A stretch of 64,000 bases of DNA, taken from the NCBI RefSeq assembly GCF_003716875.1, contig NZ_CP033078.1, positions 992,001 through 1,056,000 on the forward strand. Reading direction: 5' to 3'. The translations under genes and the position numbers were made by a program. Source of the DNA: Vibrio zhugei. GTDB taxonomy: Bacteria > Pseudomonadota > Gammaproteobacteria > Enterobacterales > Vibrionaceae. This document shows, piece after piece, positions 1-9,611 of this stretch (within the stretch, counting starts at the first letter, position 1; every line of letters begins with the position of its first letter). The notes under the pieces were generated by a model. It saw only the letters and a list, made by a program, of their open reading frames with translations. It was not told the DNA's origin and did no database searches.

Positions 1-1
1 G

Positions 2-520
2 ATGGACGTTCTCGGTGTTAAAGTCGGTATGACATTCTCTGGTGGCTTCATTGACTTCTCACTCTTCGGTGTGCTTCCAGGTCTAACTGGTGTTGATAAC
101 CACTGGTACTACATCCCAATCGTGGGTGTGGCTTACGCATTCATCTACTTCTTCTTGTTCCGTTGGTACATTGTGAAGTTTGATGTGAAAACACCAGGTC
201 GTAAAGGCAGCGCAGTAGCGGTGGTTTCTAAACAAGAATACCGTGACGCGAAAGCAAGTGGCGCGAATGGCGGAGACGGCAAAGCGGATCAAATGATCGA
301 AGCACTAGGTGGTCAAGACAACATTGTTGATGTCGACGCGTGTATTACTCGTCTACGTATCACAGTGAAAGATGCAAACCTAGTTAAAGAAAACGATTAC
401 TGGACCACTCAGCTTGGTGCTCGTGGGTTAGTCAAAGTGGGTGATACCGGTATCCAAGCGATTTACGGTGCTCAAGCGGCGACGTATAAAGCGCAAATTA
501 ACGCTAAATTAGGTCGCTAA
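2..520 (+). CDS. PTS sugar transporter IIBC component, C-terminal part (glucose/N-acetylglucosamine family)
   Basis: This is the 3' part of a gene that starts before the window. The visible protein has the last membrane segments of an EIIC domain (about residues 35-60), a charged linker with a KTPGR motif, and a complete EIIB domain with the phosphorylated cysteine in DACITRLR (about residue 114). Such proteins phosphorylate glucose or N-acetylglucosamine during uptake through the inner membrane. It ends after IIB, so no IIA domain is fused. NagE-like and PtsG-like proteins cannot be separated from this fragment; the linker leans towards NagE. The stop codon overlaps the next start by one base (TAATG). 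Confidence 0.85.
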   Translation: MDVLGVKVGMTFSGGFIDFSLFGVLPGLTGVDNHWYYIPIVGVAYAFIYFFLFRWYIVKFDVKTPGRKGSAVAVVSKQEYRDAKASGANGGDGKADQMIEALGGQDNIVDVDACITRLRITVKDANLVKENDYWTTQLGARGLVKVGDTGIQAIYGAQAATYKAQINAKLGR

Positions 521-996
521 TGAGCGTTAAGGAAAAATTTAAGCGCACTGGAGCATTCGTGATTGATTTTTCAATTGCTAAAATGTTTGCTCAAGTTCTC
601 ATCGGTGGCGTGTACTACGCCATCATGGGAATCAGTTTAAGACATCCGACAACGGGATTGATTTCATTAAACAGCGATGCAGCATTGCCAATACTATTGG
701 CCTTAAGTGTGCTTATATTAATCCTCTTTATTGGTATTTATCTTGGCTATCATTGGGTGTGTTATCGTTTTCTTGGTAACTCGTTGGCTCGCTTCTTTAT
801 GCATGTCACAGTGGTATCAAGAGTGGATGGTAAACCCTTAGATAAACGCACGTATTTTGAGCGTGAGTTTTATAAAATCAGTTTGTGCATCGGCACTGTC
901 GGACTTTATGCTCTGTACAGTGGCGCGCAATATTATTCGGCAGGCCATGCGCCTTACCACGATAATCGTTGCTCTGCACGAGTTGAGGTCGCTTAG
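520..996 (+). CDS. RDD-family membrane protein
   Basis: The 158-residue protein fits the RDD family: an N-terminal RTGAFVIDF stretch (arginine and aspartate typical of the first RDD helix), three to four hydrophobic segments (about residues 24-40, 55-78 and 118-138) and a C-terminal YHDNRCSARV that corresponds to the usual HD...TRVV ending. The function of this family is poorly known; some members are linked to ion transport. The ATG overlaps the stop of the PTS gene by one base, so the two are probably translationally coupled and co-transcribed. A strong terminator follows at 1023. Confidence 0.75.
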   Translation: MSVKEKFKRTGAFVIDFSIAKMFAQVLIGGVYYAIMGISLRHPTTGLISLNSDAALPILLALSVLILILFIGIYLGYHWVCYRFLGNSLARFFMHVTVVSRVDGKPLDKRTYFEREFYKISLCIGTVGLYALYSGAQYYSAGHAPYHDNRCSARVEVA

Positions 997-1022
997 TGAC
1001 CCACAGTTAAGAGAATTAACGG

Positions 1023-1052
1023 AAAACCAACGCAATGCGTTGGTTTTTTTTG
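1023..1052 (+). terminator. Rho-independent terminator after the PTS-RDD pair
   Basis: Inverted repeat AACCAACGCA / TGCGTTGGTT followed by a run of eight T. Confidence 0.85.
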
Positions 1053-1184
1053 TTTGTGATATAGGCACAATCGCGGTGTGGAGGAAGGCAAACTGATTGA
1101 CATAGCTATTACACACTAATGACACCCGAGTCAGGTTGACTCAGTACATTATGCATTTACCGTTATGATTTATAGGTCAACGAC

Positions 1185-1631
1185 ATGAAAAAAACACTAG
1201 GGATTTGTTTTGTAGGGGTAATGTGTTTTGCGACTCAAGCTTTCGCGGCCCCCGCTTATCAAGAGAGTCAATCGGTAAAGGATAATCCACACAGTCTTTC
1301 CGCTGGTATTGCCATTGATCAGCAATTAAGTGCGGTGCTGAGCGTGGACAATACGTATCGTTTTACGATTGGTAACCAAGGGGGCGCCGTCGATTACATT
1401 TTCAAACGTGGCCAATTTGAAAACTTACGTGCGCCGTTGAGCTGGTACGTAGGTGCCGGTGCATGGTCGCAATGGGATCATGATGAATTTGGTGCTCGTT
1501 TACCCGTTGGCGTTAGCTACCCAGTGACAAAGCGTTTAGAAATGTACGCACAAGTCCATCCCGAACTCGACTTACACGACGATGCTGATTTACAGCTCGG
1601 TGGAGCCTTAGGAGTGAAATACCACTTTTAA
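1185..1631 (+). CDS. Secreted small outer-membrane beta-barrel-like protein, function unknown
   Basis: This 148-residue protein has a clear signal peptide (MKK, hydrophobic core, cleavage after AFA near residue 22). The mature part alternates polar and hydrophobic residues, is rich in glycine and aromatics, and ends in a terminal phenylalanine (KYHF), the usual C-terminal signature of outer-membrane barrels. At about 126 mature residues it could form a small barrel or part of one. No family was recognised with certainty. It is a single gene between two terminators. Confidence 0.6.
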   Translation: MKKTLGICFVGVMCFATQAFAAPAYQESQSVKDNPHSLSAGIAIDQQLSAVLSVDNTYRFTIGNQGGAVDYIFKRGQFENLRAPLSWYVGAGAWSQWDHDEFGARLPVGVSYPVTKRLEMYAQVHPELDLHDDADLQLGGALGVKYHF

Positions 1632-1654
1632 TTGGTCATGGGATCTTCCATCAT

Positions 1655-1688
1655 AAAAAACGCCAGAGTAAGCTCTGGCGTTTTTTTA
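1655..1688. terminator. Bidirectional terminator
   Basis: Stem CGCCAGAG / CTCTGGCG flanked by A-run on the left and T-run on the right. It serves the barrel-like gene (+) and the transporter pair (-). Confidence 0.85.
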
Positions 1689-1708
1689 TTGAACACTGAC
1701 CGACGGTC

Positions 1709-1801
1709 TTAGTTTTTCATTGCTTGGCGGATACAGAATCCTGCACCACCCCAAGTAATACCAAGCCCGATGATCATCATGATAATGGCACCTGTTGTCA
1801 T
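1709..1801 (-). CDS. MetS-like small subunit of an NSS transporter (30 residues)
   Basis: Reading the minus strand from an ATG at 1801 gives a 30-residue peptide that starts MTTGAIIMMIIGLGITWGG and ends AMKN: one membrane helix followed by a short basic tail. This fits the small partner subunits annotated beside NSS-family transporters (MetS family, first described with the MetP methionine/alanine importer). Its ATG overlaps the TGA of the large transporter gene by four bases (ATGA), which strongly supports translation. It is too short for ordinary gene callers. Confidence 0.85.
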   Translation of the reverse strand: MTTGAIIMMIIGLGITWGGAGFCIRQAMKN

Positions 1802-3270
1802 GCGTTTACTCCTTGTGCAGATTGCTTGCTGTTGAGGTTAATGATAATACCGGCGACAAGCAGTAGGCCGATCATTACCCAACCTAATGTGAGATTGTAG
1901 CCACCGTATCCATCAGTCACGAGAGTGTCGACTTTGTCCGTTAAGATGATAATAAGCATTGCTGGAGAGATAAATTTAAGACAGATATCAAACCAGACCG
2001 CAATATGGAAATCCGATTGTTTATTCGCGTAATCACGAGAATGAGAGATTTTCATTAACCATGCCATCAGCACAAGCTCTACTAAACAGCTCGCAAGAAT
2101 ACCGATATTGTTGGCAAAGTGATCGACTAAGTCGAGCAGTAGTAAGCCACCGTTTGTTGCATAGGCCATTGAGATAACAAAACCGATACCGACGACACAG
2201 TTGGCCGCTTTACGACGACTACAACCCAGTTTATCGATGATCGAAGACGTTACCGCTTCCACCAAGGAAATGTGAGAGCTTAGACCAGCAATGACTAACG
2301 CGAAGAAGAACAATGGACCCAAGATATAGGGAATAGGTAATAAATTGATTGCCTCAGGGATAGTGACAAAGGCCAAACCGACACCCGAGCTGACCACATC
2401 TGTGATGCCTTTGCCCTGTGCGCTCGCCATGTAGCCCAATACAGAGAAGATCATGATACCCGCTAGAATTGAGAAGCCACAGTTCAGTAATACCGTAATA
2501 AAGGCATTGTTACTGATATCGGATTTCTCTGGTAAGTAACTTGAATAAGCCAGCATGATGGCAAAGCCAATACTCAGTGTGAAGAAAATCTGACCATAAG
2601 CGGCCGCCCATACTTGTAAATCCCAGATCTTGCTGAAGTCAGGTTTGAACAGGTAAGTCACACCTTCTAGAGCGCCAGGTAACGTAATCATACGAGCAAT
2701 CAAGCCAATGACCATCAAAAAGAGAATTGGCATCATGATCTTGGATGCACGCTCAATTCCCGATTTAACCCCTCCGGCAACGGCTGCGTAAGTGATGCCC
2801 CAAGCAATGGTCATCGCAAGGGCAATACCCCACTGAATACTGCCTAGATTCGTTGGTGAGTTATCTCCTAACTTGAGATAATCCGAGAAAAAGTACGTAT
2901 TGGTATCGGCTCCCCAACCTTGCGTAAAAGATAATCCGAAGTAGGAGATGGCCCAGCCAATAACAGCAACGTAATAGATCGCAATAACAGCGGCGACGCC
3001 TACTTGGAACCAACCGAGCCACTCAAATTTTTTATGAATAATGGATAGTGTCTTCGGAGCGCTGCCACGATGGCGTTGACCCATACTAAATTCAAGGATC
3101 ATAAATGGAATGCCTGCGGTTAGCATGGCAAATAGGTAAGGAATAAAAAACGCACCACCGCCGTTTTCATACGCCATATAGGGGAAGCGCCAGATATTCC
3201 CTAATCCGACGGCAGACCCAACTGCAGCTAGAATAAATCCAGTGCGTGAGCCCCATTGTTCTCGCTTCAT
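1798..3270 (-). CDS. Sodium-dependent transporter of the NSS (neurotransmitter:sodium symporter) family
   Basis: The protein (490 residues from the preferred start) begins with the NSS signature: WGSRTGFILAAVGSAVGLGN, then IWRFPY, the unwound helix-1 region that binds sodium and substrate in LeuT-fold carriers. About eleven to twelve membrane segments follow. The start at 3270 was chosen because AGGAAGGAGT lies 5-6 bases upstream; an in-frame ATG at 3297 has no such site. The substrate cannot be read from the sequence; the MetS-like partner suggests small neutral or hydrophobic amino acids such as methionine or alanine. Confidence 0.9.
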   Translation of the reverse strand: MKREQWGSRTGFILAAVGSAVGLGNIWRFPYMAYENGGGAFFIPYLFAMLTAGIPFMILEFSMGQRHRGSAPKTLSIIHKKFEWLGWFQVGVAAVIAIYYVAVIGWAISYFGLSFTQGWGADTNTYFFSDYLKLGDNSPTNLGSIQWGIALAMTIAWGITYAAVAGGVKSGIERASKIMMPILFLMVIGLIARMITLPGALEGVTYLFKPDFSKIWDLQVWAAAYGQIFFTLSIGFAIMLAYSSYLPEKSDISNNAFITVLLNCGFSILAGIMIFSVLGYMASAQGKGITDVVSSGVGLAFVTIPEAINLLPIPYILGPLFFFALVIAGLSSHISLVEAVTSSIIDKLGCSRRKAANCVVGIGFVISMAYATNGGLLLLDLVDHFANNIGILASCLVELVLMAWLMKISHSRDYANKQSDFHIAVWFDICLKFISPAMLIIILTDKVDTLVTDGYGGYNLTLGWVMIGLLLVAGIIINLNSKQSAQGVNA

Positions 3271-3707
3271 AATGTACTCCTTCCTACTCTGAGTCATTCA
3301 ATTGCTTTATGGTTTTATGTGAAGTCATGGACGACATTTATTCGGTAGGTTTGATGTAACGAATACAAATCATCTATGATTTTACAAATTATTAGTTATT
3401 TGTTTTTAGCTAATCGATAAATCAGAATATTATTTCAATATTAATGATGTGTGTTTGCAAAATCTGAAATATTCAGCTGTGCATTACCACTAAGCCTACA
3501 ATTTTATTTTTAGGCTGGCAACTAAATGATAGCGTCCATTCTTAGTCTAATTTTGGTGTTTTATCTCGTTCTTTTGTGTGTTTATTAGCAATAAATGGGA
3601 CATTAATTGATAATTCTGGTGAACATCACTTAAATAGTAGTGATTGGTGATGTAAAACTCTGGTGTGACAAGCGGCTTTTGTGACGATTTTTACAACAGT
3701 TTATTTT
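3271..3707. other. AT-rich intergenic region
   Basis: No gene is supported here. The stretch is strongly AT-rich and lies between the promoter of the NSS transporter (minus) and the regulated promoter at about 3700-3850 (plus). No convincing small ORF with a ribosome binding site was seen. Confidence 0.6.
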
Positions 3708-3721
3708 TTGATGTAGATCAA
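3708..3721 (+). promoter_or_regulatory. FNR-type binding site
   Basis: TTGATGTAGATCAA is a perfect match to the FNR consensus TTGAT-N4-ATCAA. It lies about 130 bases upstream of the micro-protein start at 3854, so anaerobic control by an FNR-like regulator is inferred. A CRP-like role is less likely because the TGTGA core is absent. Confidence 0.7.
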
Positions 3722-3853
3722 ACGGAGTGGAATCTGTTTATGAGCACTGTTATAACTGTGACTATGATTAAGCTTTTCGTTGCATAGTATCCGCTATTAT
3801 TGAGCGATAACTGCGTCAATTTTATCGTTTGAATGTATCAATAGGAGTGTACA

Positions 3854-3940
3854 ATGAACTTTAATCTAAAAATGTCTCTCGTTATTACCGCCATTTCCTT
3901 TATTGTCTTCATAGGAGCTGGTTTAATAGCGATTATGTAA
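3854..3940 (+). CDS. YnhF-like single-helix membrane micro-protein (28 residues)
   Basis: An ATG at 3854 with AGGAGT six bases upstream opens a 28-codon frame: a short polar start (MNFNLKMS) and one hydrophobic helix ending GLIAIM. The pattern resembles the enterobacterial YnhF micro-protein (there about 29 residues with DLKFSLV at the N-terminus), compared from memory. It sits 21 bases before the patatin gene and probably shares its transcript. The upstream FNR-type site suggests control by oxygen. Its cellular role is unknown. Confidence 0.7.
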   Translation: MNFNLKMSLVITAISFIVFIGAGLIAIM

Positions 3941-3961
3941 GCCAATATCAGGAGTGCGCAG

Positions 3962-5152
3962 ATGGGGCGTAATAGTGGAACCATTTGTCCCGCTAGTGAA
4001 AGTATTGATAACGATCAGTTATCCAGATTTATCAGTGGAAAAAGTGCGTTGGTTGCTCAAGGCGGGGGCCAACGTGGCATCTTTACCGCCGGCGTATTTG
4101 ATGCATTTTTACAGGCTAAGTTTGATCCCTTTGATGAGTATTTTGGTACGTCAGCGGGTGCATTGAATTTATGTCCATTTATTTGTCGTCAAGAAGGGTT
4201 AGGTAAATCCTTTATTACAGAACTGACGACCAATCCCGAGTTTTTTCACCTCTTCAGTTATATCCGACGCAAACAGTATATGAATTTGGATTGGGCGTTT
4301 GACCAAATTCAAATCGACCCTTATCGGTTGGATATTTCGACTGGGCGCGAGATGTTACGCAGTAAGAATCGACGGGCGTTTGCTGCGGCTACGAATACTT
4401 CAGACCTAGAAGATCATTATTTACCGATGATGGGAGAAGACTGGCGTGCGGTGCTGGCAGCAACGTGTGCTATCCCCAGACTTTATCAAGGCGTGGTACC
4501 CATTAAAGGATACGATTACGTTGATGGTGGGGTGTCGGCGGCAATTCCCGTTCAAGAAGCGTGGCGACGTGATGCACGTTTTATTACGGTGGTACGCACC
4601 GAGTGTGTTGAAGACACGTTGCAAACACAGTTAGAAAATGACATAGAAAGTCGCAAAGTGGCTTGGTTTAAAGATTCACTCAATAGCATTCAACTCCAGT
4701 GGCAAACCAAGTTGCAAGAATGGAAGCGAGACTGGCAGTCGTTTGTGCAGCAACATAAAGGCAAAGCGAGAGCGCAAGGCCTGAATGTGATGAATGGTGG
4801 ACGTTGGATGTTTGGTGCGGATGATATCTATCGTCTGAGTTATTTGTTAGGAGACAAGTTTGATTCGGGGTTAGCAGATATGTTGATGGTGCACTATCAA
4901 ACGTATGGGTTAACGCAAGAATTTTTAACGTCGCCTCCAGACGATACGTTTATTATTCAAATCGCGCCCAGCGAGCCACTTAAGTCGAGCTCTTTGCTGA
5001 GTCGCCGTGAAGATTTAATTAATGACTATGAGTTGGGGATGGAAGCAGGAAAGCGTTTTATCGCTCAATATCAAACAGCCGTATCTAAGTGGTCAGCTCG
5101 TACCATATTGGATCATCTCGACATCAACGATGTCGATCCGATGAATCTGTAA
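3962..5152 (+). CDS. Patatin-like phospholipase
   Basis: This 396-residue protein has the patatin catalytic features in order: an oxyanion loop GGGQRG (about residues 34-39), the nucleophile motif GTSAG with Ser64, and the DGG motif with Asp188 completing the Ser-Asp dyad. Family members hydrolyse acyl esters of phospholipids. There is no signal peptide, so a cytosolic or inner-membrane-face role is likely (RssA/YjjU-like). CAGGAGTG precedes the ATG at 3962. It lies directly after the micro-protein gene and probably shares its FNR-type control. Confidence 0.88.
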   Translation: MGRNSGTICPASESIDNDQLSRFISGKSALVAQGGGQRGIFTAGVFDAFLQAKFDPFDEYFGTSAGALNLCPFICRQEGLGKSFITELTTNPEFFHLFSYIRRKQYMNLDWAFDQIQIDPYRLDISTGREMLRSKNRRAFAAATNTSDLEDHYLPMMGEDWRAVLAATCAIPRLYQGVVPIKGYDYVDGGVSAAIPVQEAWRRDARFITVVRTECVEDTLQTQLENDIESRKVAWFKDSLNSIQLQWQTKLQEWKRDWQSFVQQHKGKARAQGLNVMNGGRWMFGADDIYRLSYLLGDKFDSGLADMLMVHYQTYGLTQEFLTSPPDDTFIIQIAPSEPLKSSSLLSRREDLINDYELGMEAGKRFIAQYQTAVSKWSARTILDHLDINDVDPMNL

Positions 5153-5184
5153 TTGTGTGACAGGGCAGTCACAGTCCAGCACAT

Positions 5185-5212
5185 AAAGAGCCTGCCGAGA
5201 TGGAGGCTCTTT
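5185..5212. terminator. Hairpin between convergent genes
   Basis: Stem AAAGAGCCT / AGGCTCTTT between the patatin and pyruvate kinase stops. There is only a weak T-run, so terminator function is probable but not certain. Confidence 0.5.
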
Positions 5213-5250
5213 GACATTGTCGCGTAAACGCGTGAACAAGGCTGTGTCTA

Positions 5251-6696
5251 TTACAACACGGGTAATATACGCATGCAGTTCGTGGTGCCTTCGACATTGG
5301 TAATGTCCCCTTGGGTGATGATCACCAAATCACCAAACTCCAGTAATCCTGCCTCTTTTAACGCCTCTAGCGCATTTTGTGCCAGTTCATGGCCCACTTG
5401 TTCTGCCCCGTCAAAATGAAAAGGTGTGACACCACGATACAACGCACAGCGATTGAGCGCGGCGTGATTGCGTGAGAGTGCAAAGATAGGAAACGTCGTA
5501 TTGAGACGAGAGGTCATTAACGCGGTGCGACCGGATTCTGTGAACGTGACCATCGCTTGAACGCCATCCAAATGATTGGCGGCGTAAATGGTCGACATGG
5601 CAATGGCTTCTTGTTCGGTGGCGAATGAACCGGATATACGATAACTCTGATTGTTAGACTCAATCATTTTTTCAGCGCCAATACAGACAGCCGCCATCGC
5701 TTCCACCGTCTCAACAGGGTAAAGGCCAGCCGCCGTTTCACCGGAAAGCATGACTGCATCGGTACCATCTAATACGGCGTTGGCAACGTCCATCACCTCG
5801 GCTCGAGTAGGCATTGGGTTGGCGATCATTGATTCCATCATTTGTGTGGCCGTGATGACGACACGATTTAAATTCTTCGCACGTGTAATTAATTTTTTTT
5901 GTACGCCGATCAACTCAGGATCGCCAATTTCCACCCCCAAATCCCCACGAGCCACCATGATGACATCCGATTCCATCACAATGTCATCGATATTCTCATC
6001 ACTAGACACCGTCTCTGCACGTTCGACTTTCGCGACCATACGCGTGTTGAGTCCCGCTTCTTTGGCTAAACGGCGCGCATATTTCATGTCTTCACCATTA
6101 CGAGGGAAGGAAATTGCGAGGTAATCGACATCGATTTCAGCGGCTAGCACGATATCCCGTTTATCTTTCTCGGTCAGTGCATCGGCAGACAGGCCGCCCC
6201 CTTTCTTGTTGATGCCTTTATTGTTGGAGAGTATCCCGCCAATGATGACTTCTGTATAGATTTTAGGTCCTTCCACCTTGAGCACTTTGAGTTGCACTCG
6301 GCCATCATCCAACATCAATAAATCATCACGCTGTACATCTTGTGGTAAGCGTTTGTAGTCGATGCCTACCGCCGACTGATTACCTTGCCCAGGCGCCATA
6401 TCGGCATCAAGAATAAAGTGGTCGCCTTCATTCAGTTCTATTCGATTGTGTTCAAAAGTCGATACACGAATTTTCGGGCCTTGCAGATCACCTAATATGG
6501 CGACGGTTCGGCCGAGCTTTTTCGCAATACGTCGTACTTGCTCTGCACGGCGTTTATGATCATCTGCACTGCCGTGGGAAAAGTTCATGCGTACAACATT
6601 GGCTCCAGCGTTAATAATGGCTTCTAATATGTCCTCTTTGTCAGTGGATGGGCCTAATGTTGTCACAATTTTTGTTCTTCTTTGTGCCGTTGTCAT
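5251..6696 (-). CDS. pykA: Pyruvate kinase II
   Basis: The 481-residue protein converts phosphoenolpyruvate and ADP to pyruvate and ATP at the end of glycolysis. It matches E. coli PykA closely along its length: [11 protein letters not shown] at the start, [17 protein letters not shown], the active-site region [12 protein letters not shown] and the [10 protein letters not shown] stretch. The length agrees with PykA (480). The start at 6696 follows CAGGAGCAGG; an upstream in-frame extension is not supported. It is transcribed divergently from mlc, a common arrangement for sugar-metabolism control. Confidence 0.97.
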   Translation of the reverse strand: MTTAQRRTKIVTTLGPSTDKEDILEAIINAGANVVRMNFSHGSADDHKRRAEQVRRIAKKLGRTVAILGDLQGPKIRVSTFEHNRIELNEGDHFILDADMAPGQGNQSAVGIDYKRLPQDVQRDDLLMLDDGRVQLKVLKVEGPKIYTEVIIGGILSNNKGINKKGGGLSADALTEKDKRDIVLAAEIDVDYLAISFPRNGEDMKYARRLAKEAGLNTRMVAKVERAETVSSDENIDDIVMESDVIMVARGDLGVEIGDPELIGVQKKLITRAKNLNRVVITATQMMESMIANPMPTRAEVMDVANAVLDGTDAVMLSGETAAGLYPVETVEAMAAVCIGAEKMIESNNQSYRISGSFATEQEAIAMSTIYAANHLDGVQAMVTFTESGRTALMTSRLNTTFPIFALSRNHAALNRCALYRGVTPFHFDGAEQVGHELAQNALEALKEAGLLEFGDLVIITQGDITNVEGTTNCMRILPVL

Positions 6697-6984
6697 AACC
6701 TGCTCCTGATGATGGATGACGATGCGGGTTGTCAAAAGAATAGAGAAGTAATGCCATTTAAGTTTGGAAGTGAATCGGGAATTTACCAGTGGCATTTACA
6801 GAATTTGCTGGTTGAATCTAAAGATTAGGCGAAAAAACTGGGTATGATGATGTACTTACACTATGACATAGCGCGCAAACTTCCATATTGTTGCGTGATA
6901 CGAGTCACGGCTAGTCATCAAGTGACTTCACAATTACTTCGCAAAGTAAAAAAATTACACAGTTTTTCGTTCTTGGAGTAAATA

Positions 6985-8202
6985 ATGTACATGGCCCAAC
7001 CCGGACACATTGACCATATCAAGCAGGTGAATGCTGGCCGTGTGTATAAGTTGATCGATCAAAACGGTCCCATCTCTCGTATCGACTTATCGAAAGAGAG
7101 CGCTCTCGCACCCGCGAGTATCACTAAAATTACCCGTGAACTCATTGATGCCCATTTAGTCCATGAAACAACGGTTCAAGAAGCCATTTCTCGAGGTCGA
7201 CCGGCAATTGGCTTGCAAACCCTGAATGAAGGATGGCAGTTTTTATCGGTTCGCCTTGGTAAAGATTATCTGGTTTTGGCCTTGCATGAGCTCGGTGGCG
7301 ACGTATTAGTCGATAATAAAATCGATATTCATGAAACCGATAACGAGGATCTACTGGCTCGCCTGCTGTATGAAATTAAGTATTTTTTTGATACGTATGC
7401 TGGACTGCTTGGCCGGGTGACCAGTGTAGCGGTTACCGTACCAGGATTGGTCAATTCTGCTGAGGGCATCATCCTCAGAATTCCGCATACGGATATTTGT
7501 GATTTGCCAATCGGCGAAGCGATTCATAATGCCACTGGATTGCCCGTTTTTGTTGCCAATGATACACGGGCTTGGGCGCTAGCGGAGCGTTTATTCGGTC
7601 ACGCTCAAGATGTTGATAACTCGGTGTTGGTGTCGATCCATCATGGGGTGGAAGCGGGCATCATTGTCGATGGACACATTGTACAAGGACGCAAGGGGCA
7701 TATTGGTGATTTGAGTCATATTCAGATAGACCCATATGGAAAACGTTGTGAGTGTGGTAATATCGGCTGCTTAGAAACGGTAGCAACGTCTCAAGCCATT
7801 CAAAGTTATGTAGAAAAGCGTTTACATCAAGGCGATACGTCGATTCTTTCCGAACAAGATGAACTCACGATAGAAGCTGTCTGCCATGCCGCTGCACAAG
7901 GTGATGACGTAGCGGTTGATGCCATTGAACACTTAGGCCGCTATCTTGGCGCCGCTCTTTCCATCATTATTAATATTTTTAATCCTGAACGGATTTTGAT
8001 TGGTGGTGTGATCAATCAGGCAAAAGATGTCCTCTATCCTGTATTAATGCAATGCATAGAGCAACAAACCTATCCTCGATACCAAGACGGTTTAGAGCTT
8101 GCCGAGTCCCGTTTCTATAGACAAGCCACTATGCCAGGCGCCGCTTTGATTAAACAAGCGCTTTATGATGGCGTTTTATTAATGAAAGTTGTGGAAGGTT
8201 GA
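6985..8202 (+). CDS. mlc: ROK-family transcriptional repressor Mlc
   Basis: The protein (405 residues) aligns with E. coli Mlc from the N-terminal PGHIDHIKQVNAG through a winged-helix domain (about residues 15-80) to the ROK fold with the structural zinc site KRCECGNIGCLE. In enterics Mlc represses PTS sugar genes and is sequestered at the membrane by the glucose permease EIIB domain during transport. The PTS IIBC gene at the left end of the window is a plausible partner, although they are 6 kb apart. An alternative start at the second ATG (6991) is possible. Confidence 0.93.
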   Translation: MYMAQPGHIDHIKQVNAGRVYKLIDQNGPISRIDLSKESALAPASITKITRELIDAHLVHETTVQEAISRGRPAIGLQTLNEGWQFLSVRLGKDYLVLALHELGGDVLVDNKIDIHETDNEDLLARLLYEIKYFFDTYAGLLGRVTSVAVTVPGLVNSAEGIILRIPHTDICDLPIGEAIHNATGLPVFVANDTRAWALAERLFGHAQDVDNSVLVSIHHGVEAGIIVDGHIVQGRKGHIGDLSHIQIDPYGKRCECGNIGCLETVATSQAIQSYVEKRLHQGDTSILSEQDELTIEAVCHAAAQGDDVAVDAIEHLGRYLGAALSIIINIFNPERILIGGVINQAKDVLYPVLMQCIEQQTYPRYQDGLELAESRFYRQATMPGAALIKQALYDGVLLMKVVEG

Positions 8203-8296
8203 TTCGTCATTATAATGAAATTAATGATGAGTCAGTTTTACATTTTACATATCTGGCTATAATGTTATTGATGGTCATCCATAGTTAGGAATCCCT

Positions 8297-9238
8297 ATGT
8301 CAGGCGTTTTAAACACGGTCGATGCGCGCACCAATTTAGTTGGTGAAAACCGCTTAGAGCTCTTGTTGTTTAGTTTACACAGTAGCCAATACTTTGCGAT
8401 TAACGTTTTTAAAGTAAAAGAAGTGATCAAAGTACCGGTGTTAACTAAGTTACCAGGCTCGCATATGCACATTACAGGCGTTGCTTCTCTGCGAGGAGAA
8501 TCAGTCCCTGTTATTGATCTGCGAAGTGCGATTGGATTTCCCCCCTGTCGACAAGAGAATGTTGAGCAAAATCTGATCATTACTGAGTATAATCGTTCTG
8601 TGCAAGGTTTCTTGGTGGGGCAAGTTCGTCATATTATTAATACGACGTGGAGTGACATCCAACCACCGCCAAAAACGACGGGGCGTTCAACATATTTAAC
8701 CGCTATTACTCATCTTAAAGAAAAAGATCGCTCCCATATCGTTGAGATTATCGACGTCGAAAAAGTGTTAGCTGAGATCATCGATTACGACGTCTCCATT
8801 TCAGAAGATGTATTAGACCGAGAGTTGCTCGATTACATGAGCGGTCGTCGGGTTTTAATTGTTGATGACTCCTCTACGGCGCGTAATCAAGTAAAAGGAA
8901 CCCTGTCTCAGCTTGGCCTGGAAATTATCGAGTGTCGAGATGGGTTAGAAGCGTTAACCTTGTTACAATCATGGTGTGATGCGGGTAAGAATATCGATGA
9001 TGAATTGTTAATGTTGATTACCGATGCGGAAATGCCGGAAATGGATGGTTATCGTCTGACTCGTGAAATTCGTCAAGACAAGCGTATGAAAGATTTGCAT
9101 ATTACGCTGAATACGTCTTTGAGCGGCAGCTTCAATGAAGCGATGGTTCAAAAAGTCGGATGTAATCGCTTCATTTCTAAATTCCAGCCTGATTTATTAG
9201 TGGAAGTCGCTCAAGAGCGTTTACGAGAAGTGTTATAA
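8297..9238 (+). CDS. cheV: Chemotaxis coupling/response-regulator protein CheV
   Basis: This 313-residue protein has a CheW-like coupling domain (about residues 15-165) followed by a receiver domain (about 183-313) with the acidic pair near Asp190-191, the phosphorylated Asp243 in ITDAEMPEMDGY and a lysine in ISKFQ. CheV proteins link chemoreceptors to CheA and are tuned by phosphorylation. It is a lone gene with AGGAAT before the start and a terminator at 9251. Confidence 0.93.
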   Translation: MSGVLNTVDARTNLVGENRLELLLFSLHSSQYFAINVFKVKEVIKVPVLTKLPGSHMHITGVASLRGESVPVIDLRSAIGFPPCRQENVEQNLIITEYNRSVQGFLVGQVRHIINTTWSDIQPPPKTTGRSTYLTAITHLKEKDRSHIVEIIDVEKVLAEIIDYDVSISEDVLDRELLDYMSGRRVLIVDDSSTARNQVKGTLSQLGLEIIECRDGLEALTLLQSWCDAGKNIDDELLMLITDAEMPEMDGYRLTREIRQDKRMKDLHITLNTSLSGSFNEAMVQKVGCNRFISKFQPDLLVEVAQERLREVL

Positions 9239-9250
9239 TATTGAAGACAT

Positions 9251-9278
9251 GAAAAGCGCGATTATCGCGCTTTTTTTA
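9251..9278 (+). terminator. Terminator after cheV
   Basis: AAAGCGCGAT / ATCGCGCTTT hairpin followed by a T-run. Confidence 0.85.
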
Positions 9279-9611
9279 TGTGTTAACCCCCCCTCGGTTT
9301 ATTCCTGACTGAATTCTTTTGGCAACTTCATGCTCTTAATCGACAGCTGAACTGGTATTATGGGATGTCCTATGATACTTAAATAATAAATAACAATAGT
9401 TAGCTCTATTGTTGGGCGCAGATATTAAGGACAATGGCATGACTCAATTGCAATTACAGAGCAATGAAACACCTCATTTTATGGATTTGGACATTCATTC
9501 GGAGCGCATTCGTTTAATTCCAATATCGTATCGTTTTGCTGATGATATTTTACGAGAGCTAAACCCAGATATTACTCGTTATATGACGCCGAATGCGCCT
9601 CAGGCTTTATC

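Noticed and set aside
838-1125. Antisense frame over the end of the RDD gene and its terminator
   Set aside because: It runs through a strong terminator hairpin and mirrors the RDD coding strand; no independent signal.
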